Source of the DNA: Bacillus_BU sp051233475
Lineage (GTDB): Bacteria; Bacillota; Bacilli; Bacillales; Cytobacillaceae
Assembly (NCBI RefSeq): GCF_051233475.1
Contig: NZ_JBKFGH010000011.1
Coordinates: forward strand, 62,001 to 126,000
Reading direction: 5' to 3'
Length of the DNA: 64,000 nucleotides
Under the pieces are notes generated by a model. The model was given only the letters and a program-made list of their open reading frames with translations. It ran no database searches and had not been told where the DNA came from. The translations under genes and the position numbers were made by a program. The stretch's first letter is position 1, and each line of letters opens with the position of its first letter. Shown here piece by piece: positions 25,169 through 33,371 of the stretch.

Positions 25169-26158
25169 ATGGTAAAAATCTCGCCAGTTGAAGAGCTCTT
25201 TACGATAATCAATGAAACAGCTCTTATCATACAAGAAGAGATAGCATGTACATTTTTAGAGGCGCTAGCTGAGACCGGAGAAAACTTGTTTCAGGAAGCA
25301 GTTCTTCAAGAGGAAATAAGTGAATTAAATAAAAAACGCCTTGAAAAATTATATGACCAAGTGCAATTAAATAAGTATCAAAACGAAGAGATAAGAAAAG
25401 CACTTCAGCTCGTTATTTTAAAAGGAATGAGAGAAAGTGTTCAAGCTAATCATCAAATGACGCCTGATGCAGTAGGAATGTTAATCAGCCATTTATTGAA
25501 TAAATTGGTAACGGATCATTCATTTACCCTATTGGATCCAGCAGTCGGAACGGGAAATTTACTTACCACTGTAATGAATTATCTTCAACCAAAAGAGATA
25601 GGTGCAATTGGTGTGGACGTTGATGATTTATTAATTAGGCTGTCATATGTAAATGCAAATTTACAGCAACATCCGATTGAATTTTTTAACCAAGATAGTC
25701 TTGAGCCGTTATATGTTGACCCTGTTGACGTAGTCATTTGTGATCTCCCAGTTGGTTATTATCCAAATGATGTAAGAGCTTCACAATATGAGTTAGCGGC
25801 TATACAAGGACATTCTTATTCCCACCATCTTTTTATCGAACAAAGTATAAAGCATACTAAGGATGGTGGCTATCTGTTTTTCATGATTCCAAACGGTCTT
25901 TTCGAAAGTGAGCAAGCCGCAAAGCTTCATGGATTTTTGAAAGAAAAGGTAATTATACAAGGACTTCTACAATTGCCTCTCACCATGTTTAAAACGAAAC
26001 AATCTGCAAAAAGCATCTTAATTTTGCAAAAAAAAGGTGAACATGTAGTACCGCCAAAGCAAGCATTACTTGTAAATTTGCCTTCTATTTCTAAGGTTAA
26101 GTCAATTGAAAATATATTATCTCAGATTGATGATTGGGTGAAAGAGAACAAAAAATAA
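25169..26158 (+). CDS. ytxK: Class I SAM-dependent methyltransferase YtxK
   Basis: A 329-residue protein with an all-helical N-terminal part and a Rossmann methyltransferase domain like N6-adenine DNA methyltransferases (type I HsdM). The SAM motif LDPAVGTGNLL is near residue 125 and the acidic GVDVDDLL near 150. At the place of the catalytic NPPY/DPPY motif it reads CDLPVGYYP, so the usual asparagine/aspartate-proline-proline signature is changed. Its substrate is unknown and no restriction or specificity subunit is nearby. It lies between tpx and ackA as in B. subtilis. AGGAGG precedes the ATG. Confidence 0.82.
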   Translation: MVKISPVEELFTIINETALIIQEEIACTFLEALAETGENLFQEAVLQEEISELNKKRLEKLYDQVQLNKYQNEEIRKALQLVILKGMRESVQANHQMTPDAVGMLISHLLNKLVTDHSFTLLDPAVGTGNLLTTVMNYLQPKEIGAIGVDVDDLLIRLSYVNANLQQHPIEFFNQDSLEPLYVDPVDVVICDLPVGYYPNDVRASQYELAAIQGHSYSHHLFIEQSIKHTKDGGYLFFMIPNGLFESEQAAKLHGFLKEKVIIQGLLQLPLTMFKTKQSAKSILILQKKGEHVVPPKQALLVNLPSISKVKSIENILSQIDDWVKENKK

Positions 26159-26171
26159 AAATATATCCAAA

Positions 26172-26205
26172 ATAAGCCAGGCGCCGTTTGGCGTTCTGGC
26201 TATAT
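26172..26205 (+). other. Hairpin after ytxK, weak terminator
   Basis: AGCCAGGCGCC pairs with GGCGTTCTGGCT (one bulge) around GTTT. No T-run follows, so it is either a weak terminator or a 3'-end stabilising hairpin. Confidence 0.45.
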
Positions 26206-26257
26206 TATATCAGAAAAGTAAAAATTGTTGGATATTTTGAATATATTTACTTTGTGC

Positions 26258-26271
26258 TGAAAACGTTAACA
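26258..26271 (+). promoter_or_regulatory. CcpA cre site upstream of ackA (perfect consensus)
   Basis: TGAAAACGTTAACA matches TGWAANCGNTNNCA at every position. Its centre lies about 57 bases before the predicted transcription start, which is the placement of the activating cre of B. subtilis ackA. CcpA should therefore raise ackA transcription when sugar is plentiful. Confidence 0.85.
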
Positions 26272-26285
26272 ACACCAATAACTTC

Positions 26286-26314
26286 TTGAAATGTACGGTT
26301 CCCAATGTTTTAAT
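26286..26314 (+). promoter_or_regulatory. Sigma-A promoter of ackA
   Basis: TTGAAA at 26286-26291, a 17-base spacer and TTTAAT at 26309-26314. It sits directly downstream of the cre and about 97 bases before the ackA ATG. Confidence 0.65.
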
Positions 26315-26417
26315 GAAGAATTGAGAGATATATTTATTGACATTTGTACAAAATAACTTTTGTACAGGTTTGCGGTCTCACCATAGATGTGGCACTAATA
26401 AAAGGAGCGGTAGATTA

Positions 26418-27620
26418 ATGGCGAAAATTATTGCAATTAATGCGGGCAGTTCATCATTAAAATTTCAATTATTTGAAATGCCTAGTGAGGAAGTAATTAC
26501 AAAAGGTTTAATTGAACGAATTGGTTTAACTGATGGAGTTTTTAACATCACGGTAAATGGAGAAAAAATTCAGGAAATTTCTAATATTCCTGATCATGAA
26601 GTTGCGGTTAAGCTTTTGCTTAATAAGCTAACGGATTTAGGAATTATTAAATCCCTTTCTGAAATTGAAGGAATTGGTCATCGTGTGGTTCATGGCGGAG
26701 AAGCATTTAATGATTCCGTTATTATTACAGAAGAGGTTCTCAATAAAATTGACGAATTATCTGAACTTGCACCGCTCCACAACCCGGCTAATATTACGGG
26801 AATTAAAGCGTTTCAACAAGTACTTCCAGATGTTCTATCTGTTGCAGTATTTGATACCGCGTTCCATCAAACCATGCCGGAAAGTTCATTTTTATACAGT
26901 TTACCTTATGAATATTACAAAAACTATGGAATTAGAAAATATGGGTTTCATGGCACTTCCCATAAGTATGTTTCACAGCGTGCTGCTGACTTACTAGGTC
27001 GTCCAATTGAAAATCTGCGTTTAATTTCTTGCCATCTTGGAAACGGTGCAAGTATTGCTGCCATAGAAGGTGGTAAATCAATTGATACTTCGATGGGATT
27101 CACTCCTCTAGCTGGAGTAACAATGGGAACTCGCTCAGGAAATATTGATCCAGCCCTAATTCCTTATATAATGGAGAAGACTGGAAAAAATGCGGATGAA
27201 GTACTTGACGTTTTAAATAAGAAAAGTGGAATACTTGGAGTATCCGGTTTTTCAAGTGACCTCCGTGATATTGAGCAAGAGGCTTCAAAAGGAAATGAAC
27301 GTGCTGAGTTATCATTAGAGTTATTTGCGAACAGAATTCACAAATACATTGGTTCATATGCAGCACGGATGTGTGGTGTAGATGCGATCATCTTTACTGC
27401 AGGAATCGGGGAAAACAGTGATGTTATTCGTGCTCGTGTCCTTCAAGGATTAGAGTTTATGGGTGTATATTGGGATCCATCTTTAAACAAGGTTCGTGGA
27501 ACGGAAGCATTTATTAACTATCCACATTCACCGGTAAAAGTACTAATCATTCCAACAAATGAAGAAGTAATGATTGCTCGTGATGTTGTTAGTCTTTCAA
27601 AAGTAGCACAAAAATGCTAA
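26418..27620 (+). CDS. ackA: Acetate kinase
   Basis: A 400-residue enzyme that converts acetyl phosphate and ADP to acetate and ATP during overflow metabolism. It starts MAKIIAINAGSSSLKFQLFEM, contains GHRVVHGGEAF, FDTAFHQTMP, YGFHGTSHKYV and FTAGIGENS, all family signatures. I use the ATG at 26418, preceded by AAAGGAGCGG, instead of 26337, which would add 27 residues with no family match. The upstream cre and promoter indicate CcpA activation, the opposite direction from the cre-linked acetate-activating genes acsA and ytcI. Its usual partner pta is not in this window. Confidence 0.97.
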   Translation: MAKIIAINAGSSSLKFQLFEMPSEEVITKGLIERIGLTDGVFNITVNGEKIQEISNIPDHEVAVKLLLNKLTDLGIIKSLSEIEGIGHRVVHGGEAFNDSVIITEEVLNKIDELSELAPLHNPANITGIKAFQQVLPDVLSVAVFDTAFHQTMPESSFLYSLPYEYYKNYGIRKYGFHGTSHKYVSQRAADLLGRPIENLRLISCHLGNGASIAAIEGGKSIDTSMGFTPLAGVTMGTRSGNIDPALIPYIMEKTGKNADEVLDVLNKKSGILGVSGFSSDLRDIEQEASKGNERAELSLELFANRIHKYIGSYAARMCGVDAIIFTAGIGENSDVIRARVLQGLEFMGVYWDPSLNKVRGTEAFINYPHSPVKVLIIPTNEEVMIARDVVSLSKVAQKC

Positions 27621-27626
27621 AACATT

Positions 27627-27665
27627 AAAAAGCCATTCGAGGCTCAACCTCGATGGCTTTTTTTG
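27627..27665 (+). terminator. Terminator after ackA
   Basis: AAAAGCCATTCGAGG / CCTCGATGGCTTTTTTT around CTCAA, immediately after ackA. Confidence 0.9.
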
Positions 27666-27766
27666 TTTGTGAATTTTGGGGTAGATTGTTACGGGGTGTA
27701 AGGTCTACAGCGCCATTTGGTTATGTTATACTGTTAAAAACGGCCTGTGCAAGGGAGGTTTTCCGA

Positions 27767-28603
27767 ATGCCACTTACTGAACGGGAATTAAAGGTATTAC
27801 AGGAGATACTTGAATGGAAAGATCAGCTTTCACAATACGAAGCAAACGATTTTGAGTTAACCTTTGATAAATATTTAGATAAATCCTTTGCCCTTTTACC
27901 AGAGAGGGTCCAGGACCAATTTTTTTCTATGCTCGACAGCTGGTTGTTTCATCTTCACTCAATGATCCAAGGGTCCCAGCTGCAAATGGATGCGAAAGAG
28001 CGAATCATTACAGCTGGACGAATTTTTGATTCGGGCATTAGTAAGATAGAAGAATTGCGCTCTTTACCATTTGATCAGCTTCAATACATAGCCGAGCAGC
28101 AAATCTCCCGGCACCGGACGTATTCGTTCGTGCAGGGGGGATTAACAGGAACAGGAGGATCCCTTTTACTTGGATCGGACATTCCTGCCATGGCAGTTAT
28201 TAATCTGCGTGTCGTCCAATTAATTGCTTTGTCTTACGGTTTTGAGGTGAATACACCCTTTGAAATGATGACCTCATTAAAGGTTTTTCATAGTGCATCA
28301 CTTCCAACAAGAATCCAGAACAAGGCCTGGGAGGAATTGTTTAGCGAGCTACAATTTGCGAACAATGGATATTTTTATGAAGGCAATGAAGAAATAACCG
28401 ATATAAGTTGGATGGAACAGCCAATCAAACAAATTTTTAAGGCAATCGTTATCGCTATGTTTAAAAAGAAGACGATGAAGGGGATTCCGATAATCAGTAT
28501 CGGAATTGGTGCCAGTTCCAATTATTTATTTACACGAAAGATAACAGATTTTGCTCACAAGTACTATCAAATGAGATACTTAGTCGAAAAAAAAGGAGAT
28601 TAA
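27767..28603 (+). CDS. EcsC-family protein
   Basis: A 278-residue protein with the EcsC-family core SRHRTYSFVQGGLTGTGGSLLLGSDIPAMAVINLRVVQLIALSYGF near residues 110-160 (quoted in part: GGLTGTGGSLLLGSD). In B. subtilis ecsC is the last gene of the ecsABC transporter operon, but no transporter genes are here; this is a stand-alone paralogue. Function is unknown; glycine-rich hydrophobic stretches suggest membrane contact. The longer frame from 27653 runs through the ackA terminator, so I start at the ATG at 27767 with GGGAGG 8 bases before it. moaB follows after one base, suggesting co-expression. Confidence 0.8.
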   Translation: MPLTERELKVLQEILEWKDQLSQYEANDFELTFDKYLDKSFALLPERVQDQFFSMLDSWLFHLHSMIQGSQLQMDAKERIITAGRIFDSGISKIEELRSLPFDQLQYIAEQQISRHRTYSFVQGGLTGTGGSLLLGSDIPAMAVINLRVVQLIALSYGFEVNTPFEMMTSLKVFHSASLPTRIQNKAWEELFSELQFANNGYFYEGNEEITDISWMEQPIKQIFKAIVIAMFKKKTMKGIPIISIGIGASSNYLFTRKITDFAHKYYQMRYLVEKKGD

Positions 28604-28604
28604 T

Positions 28605-29117
28605 ATGAGCACAAAGGAACATAAACAGGCAGCTCCCAAGAATGTTAGGTGTAAAATTGTTACAGTTAGTGACACGAGAACTAAAGAAAACGATAAAAGC
28701 GGAGGACTCATGATTGAGTTACTAACCGAGGCGGGACACGTTATTGCAGATTATGTCATCGTAAAAGATGATGCAGAACCGATTCGTGACGCGGTATTAA
28801 AGGGCTGTGAAGATCCTAATATTGATGTTGTTCTAACCAATGGAGGAACTGGGATTGCACTTCGCGATGTAACTATCGAAACCGTTGCTGCTTTATTCCA
28901 AAAGGAAATATCAGGGTTCGGGGAGTTATTTCGTTTATTAAGTTATCAAGAAGATATTGGTTCAGCTGCGATCTTATCAAGAGCAGCAGCAGGGGTGATC
29001 GACAATAAAGCGGTTTTTTCTACACCGGGGTCTACAGGTGCTGTTAGACTGGCGATGACAAAGCTTATTTTACCGGAAATAGGTCATGTGGTGAGCGAAC
29101 TTCAAAAAGATTTGTAA
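28605..29117 (+). CDS. moaB: Molybdenum cofactor biosynthesis protein MoaB
   Basis: A 170-residue MoaB/MogA-family protein, expected to adenylylate molybdopterin before molybdenum insertion. The motif VLTNGGTGIALRDVTIETV near residue 80 and the SRAAAGV / VFSTPGSTGAVRLAM region near 130-150 are typical. It starts one base after the EcsC gene, with AAAAGGAG as ribosome site inside that gene's end. No other molybdopterin genes are in the window. Confidence 0.92.
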   Translation: MSTKEHKQAAPKNVRCKIVTVSDTRTKENDKSGGLMIELLTEAGHVIADYVIVKDDAEPIRDAVLKGCEDPNIDVVLTNGGTGIALRDVTIETVAALFQKEISGFGELFRLLSYQEDIGSAAILSRAAAGVIDNKAVFSTPGSTGAVRLAMTKLILPEIGHVVSELQKDL

Positions 29118-29162
29118 CGTGTTTTATGAGGTCTTACCATTTACATACATGCCTTTATACCG

Positions 29163-29204
29163 GAAAGAGCCTATCTTCCCAAAAGGAAAGATAGGCTCTT
29201 TTCA
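29163..29204 (+). terminator. Terminator after moaB
   Basis: GAAAGAGCCTATCTT / AAGATAGGCTCTTTT, a 15-bp near-perfect stem with a T-run. Confidence 0.88.
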
Positions 29205-29279
29205 TAAAAGATAACGAATATTGTTCCCGTTGGTGTATTAGCTGGTCTCTATATGATGGGAAAGCTTTAGGAGAGATGT

Positions 29280-29600
29280 CTATTGCTCTAATTTGCTTTC
29301 AATAGTGTCTTCTGAGGAACGGTACCAAATCCAAAGGTCATTAATAACAGAGGCAAGTTCAGCAATTTCATTGTTTAACCGACAAGATTGCATAAAATCA
29401 CTTTCATCCGACAGTTGTGCAAGTTTTTGGTTGATAACATTTTCTAATGATGCGATTCGATCAGGGATTTGACCTCGTATAGCTTCCCAGTGTAAAAGGA
29501 TCTCCTGCTGGGTCATCATGTTGTATTCTTCCCAATCCTTTTCCAGGGAGGGTAAAGGTATTCCCAAACGGGCGTCGTGGAAAAAATAACCTTCCATCAT
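29280..29600 (-). CDS. Small conserved-looking protein of unknown function
   Basis: A 106-residue acidic protein that I do not recognise. It starts MMEGYFFHDARLGIPLPSLEKDWEEY and the rest is predicted mostly helical (ASLENVINQKLAQLSDE, NNEIAELASVINDLWIWYR). There is no signal peptide or membrane segment. AAGGGGGAG lies 8 bases before the ATG, which supports a real gene. It is divergent from argG and convergent with moaB. The glutamine- and methionine-containing segment TQQEILLHWEAIRGQIPDRI and the terminal helix could form a small coiled coil. Function not assigned. Confidence 0.7.
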   Translation of the reverse strand: MMEGYFFHDARLGIPLPSLEKDWEEYNMMTQQEILLHWEAIRGQIPDRIASLENVINQKLAQLSDESDFMQSCRLNNEIAELASVINDLWIWYRSSEDTIESKLEQ

Positions 29601-29721
29601 TTATAAACTCCCCCTTCGATTTTAATATATTAATTGTACTATATTCTAAGTTTGGTATCCATTGACATTTTTGTGACATACATCACTAAAATTAATTTTT
29701 GCAAGAATTGTAGAATACCTA

Positions 29722-29750
29722 TTGAAATTTTCCTAAAAAGTTGCTAAAGT
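29722..29750 (+). promoter_or_regulatory. Probable argGH promoter
   Basis: TTGAAA at 29722-29727, 17 bases, then TAAAGT at 29745-29750. The -10 is a modest match. The predicted start near 29757 places the ARG boxes at the beginning of the transcript. Confidence 0.5.
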
Positions 29751-29759
29751 GTATACATA

Positions 29760-29796
29760 TTTGAATAAAAATTAAAAAACATGAATGTTTATACAA
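29760..29796 (+). promoter_or_regulatory. Two ARG boxes (ArgR/AhrC operator) before argG
   Basis: TTGAATAAAAATTAAA at 29761-29776 and CATGAATGTTTATACA at 29780-29795 both resemble the ARG box core TGAATWWWWATTCA. They are adjacent and roughly 20 bases apart, as in two-box arginine operators. Binding of AhrC with arginine would repress argGH. Confidence 0.7.
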
Positions 29797-29816
29797 TAGA
29801 ATGGAGGAACAAATAA

Positions 29817-31022
29817 ATGAGCAAGCCTAAATTAGTACTAGCATACTCCGGGGGTTTAGATACATCAGTAGCTATTAAATGGTTAATGGAAAAGGGATAC
29901 GATGTAGTAGCCTGCTGCCTAGATGTAGGTGAAGGAAAAGATTTAGCTTTTATTCAGCAAAAAGCAAAAGACATGGGTGCTGTTGAATCCTATATTATTG
30001 ATGCAAAAGAAGAATTTGCACAGGATTTTGCATTAGTTGCACTACAGGCGCAAGCATATTATGAACAAAAATATCCACTAGTTTCTGCATTATCTCGTCC
30101 ATTAATCGCCAAGAAATTAGTCGAAATTGCAGAACAAGAAGGTGCAGTAGCGGTAGCACATGGCTGTACCGGAAAAGGAAATGACCAAGTTCGTTTTGAA
30201 GTTTCCTTCTCAGCATTAAATCCAGATTTAGAAGTATTGGCTCCAGTACGTGAATGGAAATGGTCTCGTGAAGAAGAAATTGAATACGCAAAAGAGCATG
30301 GAATTCCGGTTCCAATTAATCTAGATAGCCCATACTCAATTGACCAAAATCTTTGGGGAAGAGCAAATGAATGTGGAATTCTTGAAAATCCATGGATGGC
30401 TCCACCAGAAGATGCTTATGAGTTAACTGTAAGCCTTGAAAATGCACCGGATACTCCAGATGTGATTGAAATTGGTTTCGAACAAGGAGTACCCGTAACA
30501 TTAAATGGTGAATCTCTATTACTTTCTGAAATCATCTTAAAATTAAATGAACTTGCAGGTAAACACGGCATCGGTCGTCTTGATCATGTTGAAAATAGAC
30601 TTGTTGGAATCAAATCTCGTGAAGTATATGAAATTCCTGGTGCATTAACATTACTAAAAGCTCACAAGGAGCTTGAAGACTTAACTCTTGTTAAGGAAGT
30701 AGCACACTTTAAACCAATTATTTCACAAAAAATTGCAGAAGTTATTTATAACGGCCTATGGTTCTCACCGTTAACAGATGCTTTGAAAGCTTTCTTAAAA
30801 GAAACACAAAAGTATGTAACTGGAACAGTCCGCGTAAAACTTTTCAAAGGACATGCAATTGTTGAAGGAAGAAAATCACCATATTCTTTATATGATGAGG
30901 CATTAGCTACTTACACATCTGAAGATCAATTCGATCACGATGCAGCGGTAGGATTTATTAAATTATTTGGTCTTCCAACAAAGGTTCAAGCAATGGAACA
31001 AGTCAAGAAGGTGACAGTGTGA
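29817..31022 (+). CDS. argG: Argininosuccinate synthase
   Basis: A 401-residue ATP-dependent ligase that joins citrulline and aspartate. The N-type ATP pyrophosphatase P-loop AYSGGLDTS is at residues 9-17; HGCTGKGNDQVRFE near 117 and SPYSIDQNLWGRANECG near 170 are further signatures. AATGGAGGAAC precedes the ATG. It overlaps argH by four bases, and two ARG boxes upstream indicate arginine repression. Confidence 0.97.
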   Translation: MSKPKLVLAYSGGLDTSVAIKWLMEKGYDVVACCLDVGEGKDLAFIQQKAKDMGAVESYIIDAKEEFAQDFALVALQAQAYYEQKYPLVSALSRPLIAKKLVEIAEQEGAVAVAHGCTGKGNDQVRFEVSFSALNPDLEVLAPVREWKWSREEEIEYAKEHGIPVPINLDSPYSIDQNLWGRANECGILENPWMAPPEDAYELTVSLENAPDTPDVIEIGFEQGVPVTLNGESLLLSEIILKLNELAGKHGIGRLDHVENRLVGIKSREVYEIPGALTLLKAHKELEDLTLVKEVAHFKPIISQKIAEVIYNGLWFSPLTDALKAFLKETQKYVTGTVRVKLFKGHAIVEGRKSPYSLYDEALATYTSEDQFDHDAAVGFIKLFGLPTKVQAMEQVKKVTV

Positions 31023-32395
31023 AAAAACTTTGGGGCGGCAGATTTACAAAAACTGCAGAAGAATGGGTAGATGAATTTGGTGCCTCCATTTCCTTCGACC
31101 AACAGCTGGTAATGGAGGATCTTGAAGGAAGCATTGCACACGTTTCGATGCTGGCAAAATGCGGGATTCTCTCCCCTGAAGAAGGAGAGACCATCAAATG
31201 CGGCTTGCTAGAGTTGAAAGAAGAAGCTAAGCAGAATAAGCTCCCATTTTCTGTTAAATTAGAAGATATTCATCTTAATCTTGAAAGTTTTTTAACGGAA
31301 AAAATTGGACCCGTTGGCGGTAAGCTTCATACAGGAAGAAGCAGAAACGATCAGGTTGCAACCGATATGCATTTATATTTGCGAAATCAAGTAAGCAACA
31401 TAACGGAACTAATTGCCGAAATGCAGTCTGCGCTGATTGAACAAGCTGAAAAGCATGTGGAAACAATCATGCCAGGATATACACATCTGCAACGAGCACA
31501 GCCTATCTCTTTTGCCCATCATTTACTTGCTTATTTTTGGATGCTTGAACGAGATAAAGCTCGTTTTGCTGAAGGTTTAAAGAGAATCAATATCTCTCCA
31601 CTTGGGGCAGGAGCGTTGGCGGGAACCACCTTCCCAATTGATCGATATTACAGCGCCGAACTGCTTGAGTTTGATGGTATATATGAGAATAGTCTCGATG
31701 CAGTTAGCGATCGTGATTTTATCCTTGAGTTCCTTTCAGCAAGCTCTATCTTAATGATGCATCTATCAAGATTAAGTGAAGAAATCATTCTTTGGTCAAG
31801 CCAGGAATTCCGTTTTGTTGATCTTGATGACAGCTTTTCAACGGGAAGCAGCATTATGCCGCAAAAGAAAAATCCAGATATGGCCGAACTTATCCGTGGA
31901 AAAACAGGTCGAGTATATGGAAATCTTGTTGGCCTATTAACGGTATTGAAGGGCTTGCCACTTGCTTATAACAAGGATATGCAAGAGGACAAAGAAGGAA
32001 TGTTCGATACAGTTAAAACGGTAACTGGTTCATTAAAGATTTTTGCCGGAATGATTCGAACTATGAAGGTTCGCACAGATGAAATGAAAAAAGCAGTAAA
32101 GACTGATTTTTCGAATGCGACTGAACTAGCCGACTATTTAGCTGATAAAGGGATGCCATTTAGAGAAGCACATGAAGTTGTTGGTAAGCTTGTTTTAGCT
32201 TGTGTAAATAAAGGTTGTTATCTTGCTGACTTAACACTTGATGAGTATAAAGAAGCAAGTTCGCTATTTGAACAGGATATTTATCATGCTTTAGATCCGT
32301 ATACGGCAGTGGAACGTCGTAATAGTGCCGGTGGGACAGGATTTAAGCAGGTTTATTTAGCACTTGAAAAAGCAAAACTTTGTCTAGAAGATTAA
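31019..32395 (+). CDS. argH: Argininosuccinate lyase
   Basis: A 458-residue lyase that splits argininosuccinate into arginine and fumarate. The fumarase/aspartase superfamily signature GSSIMPQKKNPD is near residue 280, and GGKLHTGRSRNDQVATD near 100. The start is a GTG at 31019, overlapping the argG stop (GTGTGA), so translation is likely coupled. The frame continues the family N-terminus MKKLWGGRFTK. It closes the arginine pathway with argG. Confidence 0.97.
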   Translation: MKKLWGGRFTKTAEEWVDEFGASISFDQQLVMEDLEGSIAHVSMLAKCGILSPEEGETIKCGLLELKEEAKQNKLPFSVKLEDIHLNLESFLTEKIGPVGGKLHTGRSRNDQVATDMHLYLRNQVSNITELIAEMQSALIEQAEKHVETIMPGYTHLQRAQPISFAHHLLAYFWMLERDKARFAEGLKRINISPLGAGALAGTTFPIDRYYSAELLEFDGIYENSLDAVSDRDFILEFLSASSILMMHLSRLSEEIILWSSQEFRFVDLDDSFSTGSSIMPQKKNPDMAELIRGKTGRVYGNLVGLLTVLKGLPLAYNKDMQEDKEGMFDTVKTVTGSLKIFAGMIRTMKVRTDEMKKAVKTDFSNATELADYLADKGMPFREAHEVVGKLVLACVNKGCYLADLTLDEYKEASSLFEQDIYHALDPYTAVERRNSAGGTGFKQVYLALEKAKLCLED

Positions 32396-32432
32396 AAAAG
32401 AGTCTGACTCATTTGAGTCAGACTCTTTTTCT
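32395..32432. terminator. Terminator between argH and the usp gene
   Basis: AAAAAGAGTCTGACTC / GAGTCAGACTCTTTTT, a perfect stem usable in both directions between convergent genes. Confidence 0.9.
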
Positions 32433-32445
32433 AGTACTTATATGA

Positions 32446-32898
32446 TTATTCAGGATCATTTTGAGTACGGACGACAAGAACATCACAGCTTGCATAACGA
32501 GTAATATGTTCTGATACACTACCGATAAAGAACCGTTCGACTGCGTTTAATCCGGTGGCTCCGCACATAATCAGATCAACATCGTTATTTTTGGCAACAT
32601 CTTTGGCTATTTTAACCTTTGGAGAGCCATAGTCAATTATATAGTCTACATCGGTTATCCCTGCATCAACTGCTTGCTTCTGATAATTTTGCATTAACTC
32701 AGCAGCGAATTGATCAGCTCTTTCCGCAATGGCACGATCATAAGCTTCAACTGTGGCAAACGTTCTTGTATCAATGATGTGAGTTAATAAAAGCTTAGCG
32801 TTGTTACGTTTAGCTACCTCAATCGCTTTTTTAAATGCCCATTCTGCTTCTTTTGATCCATCAACTGCAACCAATATTTTTTTGTATTTTAAAGACAT
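32446..32898 (-). CDS. Universal stress protein (UspA family)
   Basis: A 150-residue single-domain Usp. The N-terminus YKKILVAVDGSKEAEWAFKKA and the nucleotide-binding pattern G-A-T-G-x9-G-S (CGATGLNAVERFFIGSVSEH near residues 110-130) are typical of the ATP-binding subgroup. These are cytoplasmic proteins whose levels often rise in stress or stationary phase; a specific role cannot be assigned. AAAGGAGGAGAG precedes the ATG. Confidence 0.92.
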   Translation of the reverse strand: MSLKYKKILVAVDGSKEAEWAFKKAIEVAKRNNAKLLLTHIIDTRTFATVEAYDRAIAERADQFAAELMQNYQKQAVDAGITDVDYIIDYGSPKVKIAKDVAKNNDVDLIMCGATGLNAVERFFIGSVSEHITRYASCDVLVVRTQNDPE

Positions 32899-33013
32899 GA
32901 TTCTCTCCTCCTTTACCTATATTATACAATAATTAAATAAAATAAGGTGTATATATCTTTCGAAAAATCAAACAATAATATCGTTATTCAATAATAAATT
33001 GGGGGAGAACAGC

Positions 33014-33172
33014 ATGAAGGAACGCGAGAATAATACCCTGAAAACTTATTATTATGATAATACAGGGACGAAACAAGTGAGTGACCAAATTATGGATGCT
33101 TACAACAGCGGTGTAATTGATCAAACGAAAGATCCTAAGAATAAACAAGAAGAATCAGACTCGTTATCTTAA
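33014..33172 (+). CDS. Small YozQ-like protein (52 residues)
   Basis: A 52-residue, strongly charged protein beginning MKERENNTLKTYYYDNTGTK and containing QVSDQIMDAYNSGVID. That central motif resembles the QVSDTYMEGTID-type motif that I recall from the small YozQ/DUF4025 proteins of Bacillus; the match is from memory and short. A GGGGGAGAAC ribosome site ends 3-4 bases before the ATG. It is divergent from the usp gene. A copy of the long-hairpin repeat lies between its stop and the next terminator. It was too short for routine gene listing but has start, ribosome site and codon use like a gene. Confidence 0.6.
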   Translation: MKERENNTLKTYYYDNTGTKQVSDQIMDAYNSGVIDQTKDPKNKQEESDSLS

Positions 33173-33214
33173 TTGCCGTTTAACATGGAAAAGCAAGTGA
33201 CCCTGCAAATGGGC

Positions 33215-33348
33215 CTGTTGATTTCCACTGCGGGCACTCGCTTTCCGTGGGGAGCTCCTGGAGCCTCCTCGGCGCTTTTAGCGCCTGCGGGGTCTCCAGT
33301 GACCTCTATATCCCGCAGGAGTCGAGTGCCCTCCGCTCCAATCAACAG
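33215..33348 (-). repeat. Long-hairpin intergenic repeat, copy 2 (inverted)
   Basis: The same element as copy 1 but in the opposite orientation: it starts CTGTTGATTTCCACTGCGGG and ends CTCCGCTCCAATCAACAG. The central stem is GGCGC-TTTTA-GCGCC here, so the arms are kept while the loop differs from copies 1 and 4. It sits between the 52-residue gene and a strong terminator at 33372. Confidence 0.85.
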
Positions 33349-33371
33349 GGAGCGCAAATCAACCACAAGTA

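Noticed and set aside
25169..26158. YtxK as part of a restriction-modification system
   Set aside because: No specificity or restriction subunit nearby; the gene is in the conserved tpx-ytxK-ackA order.
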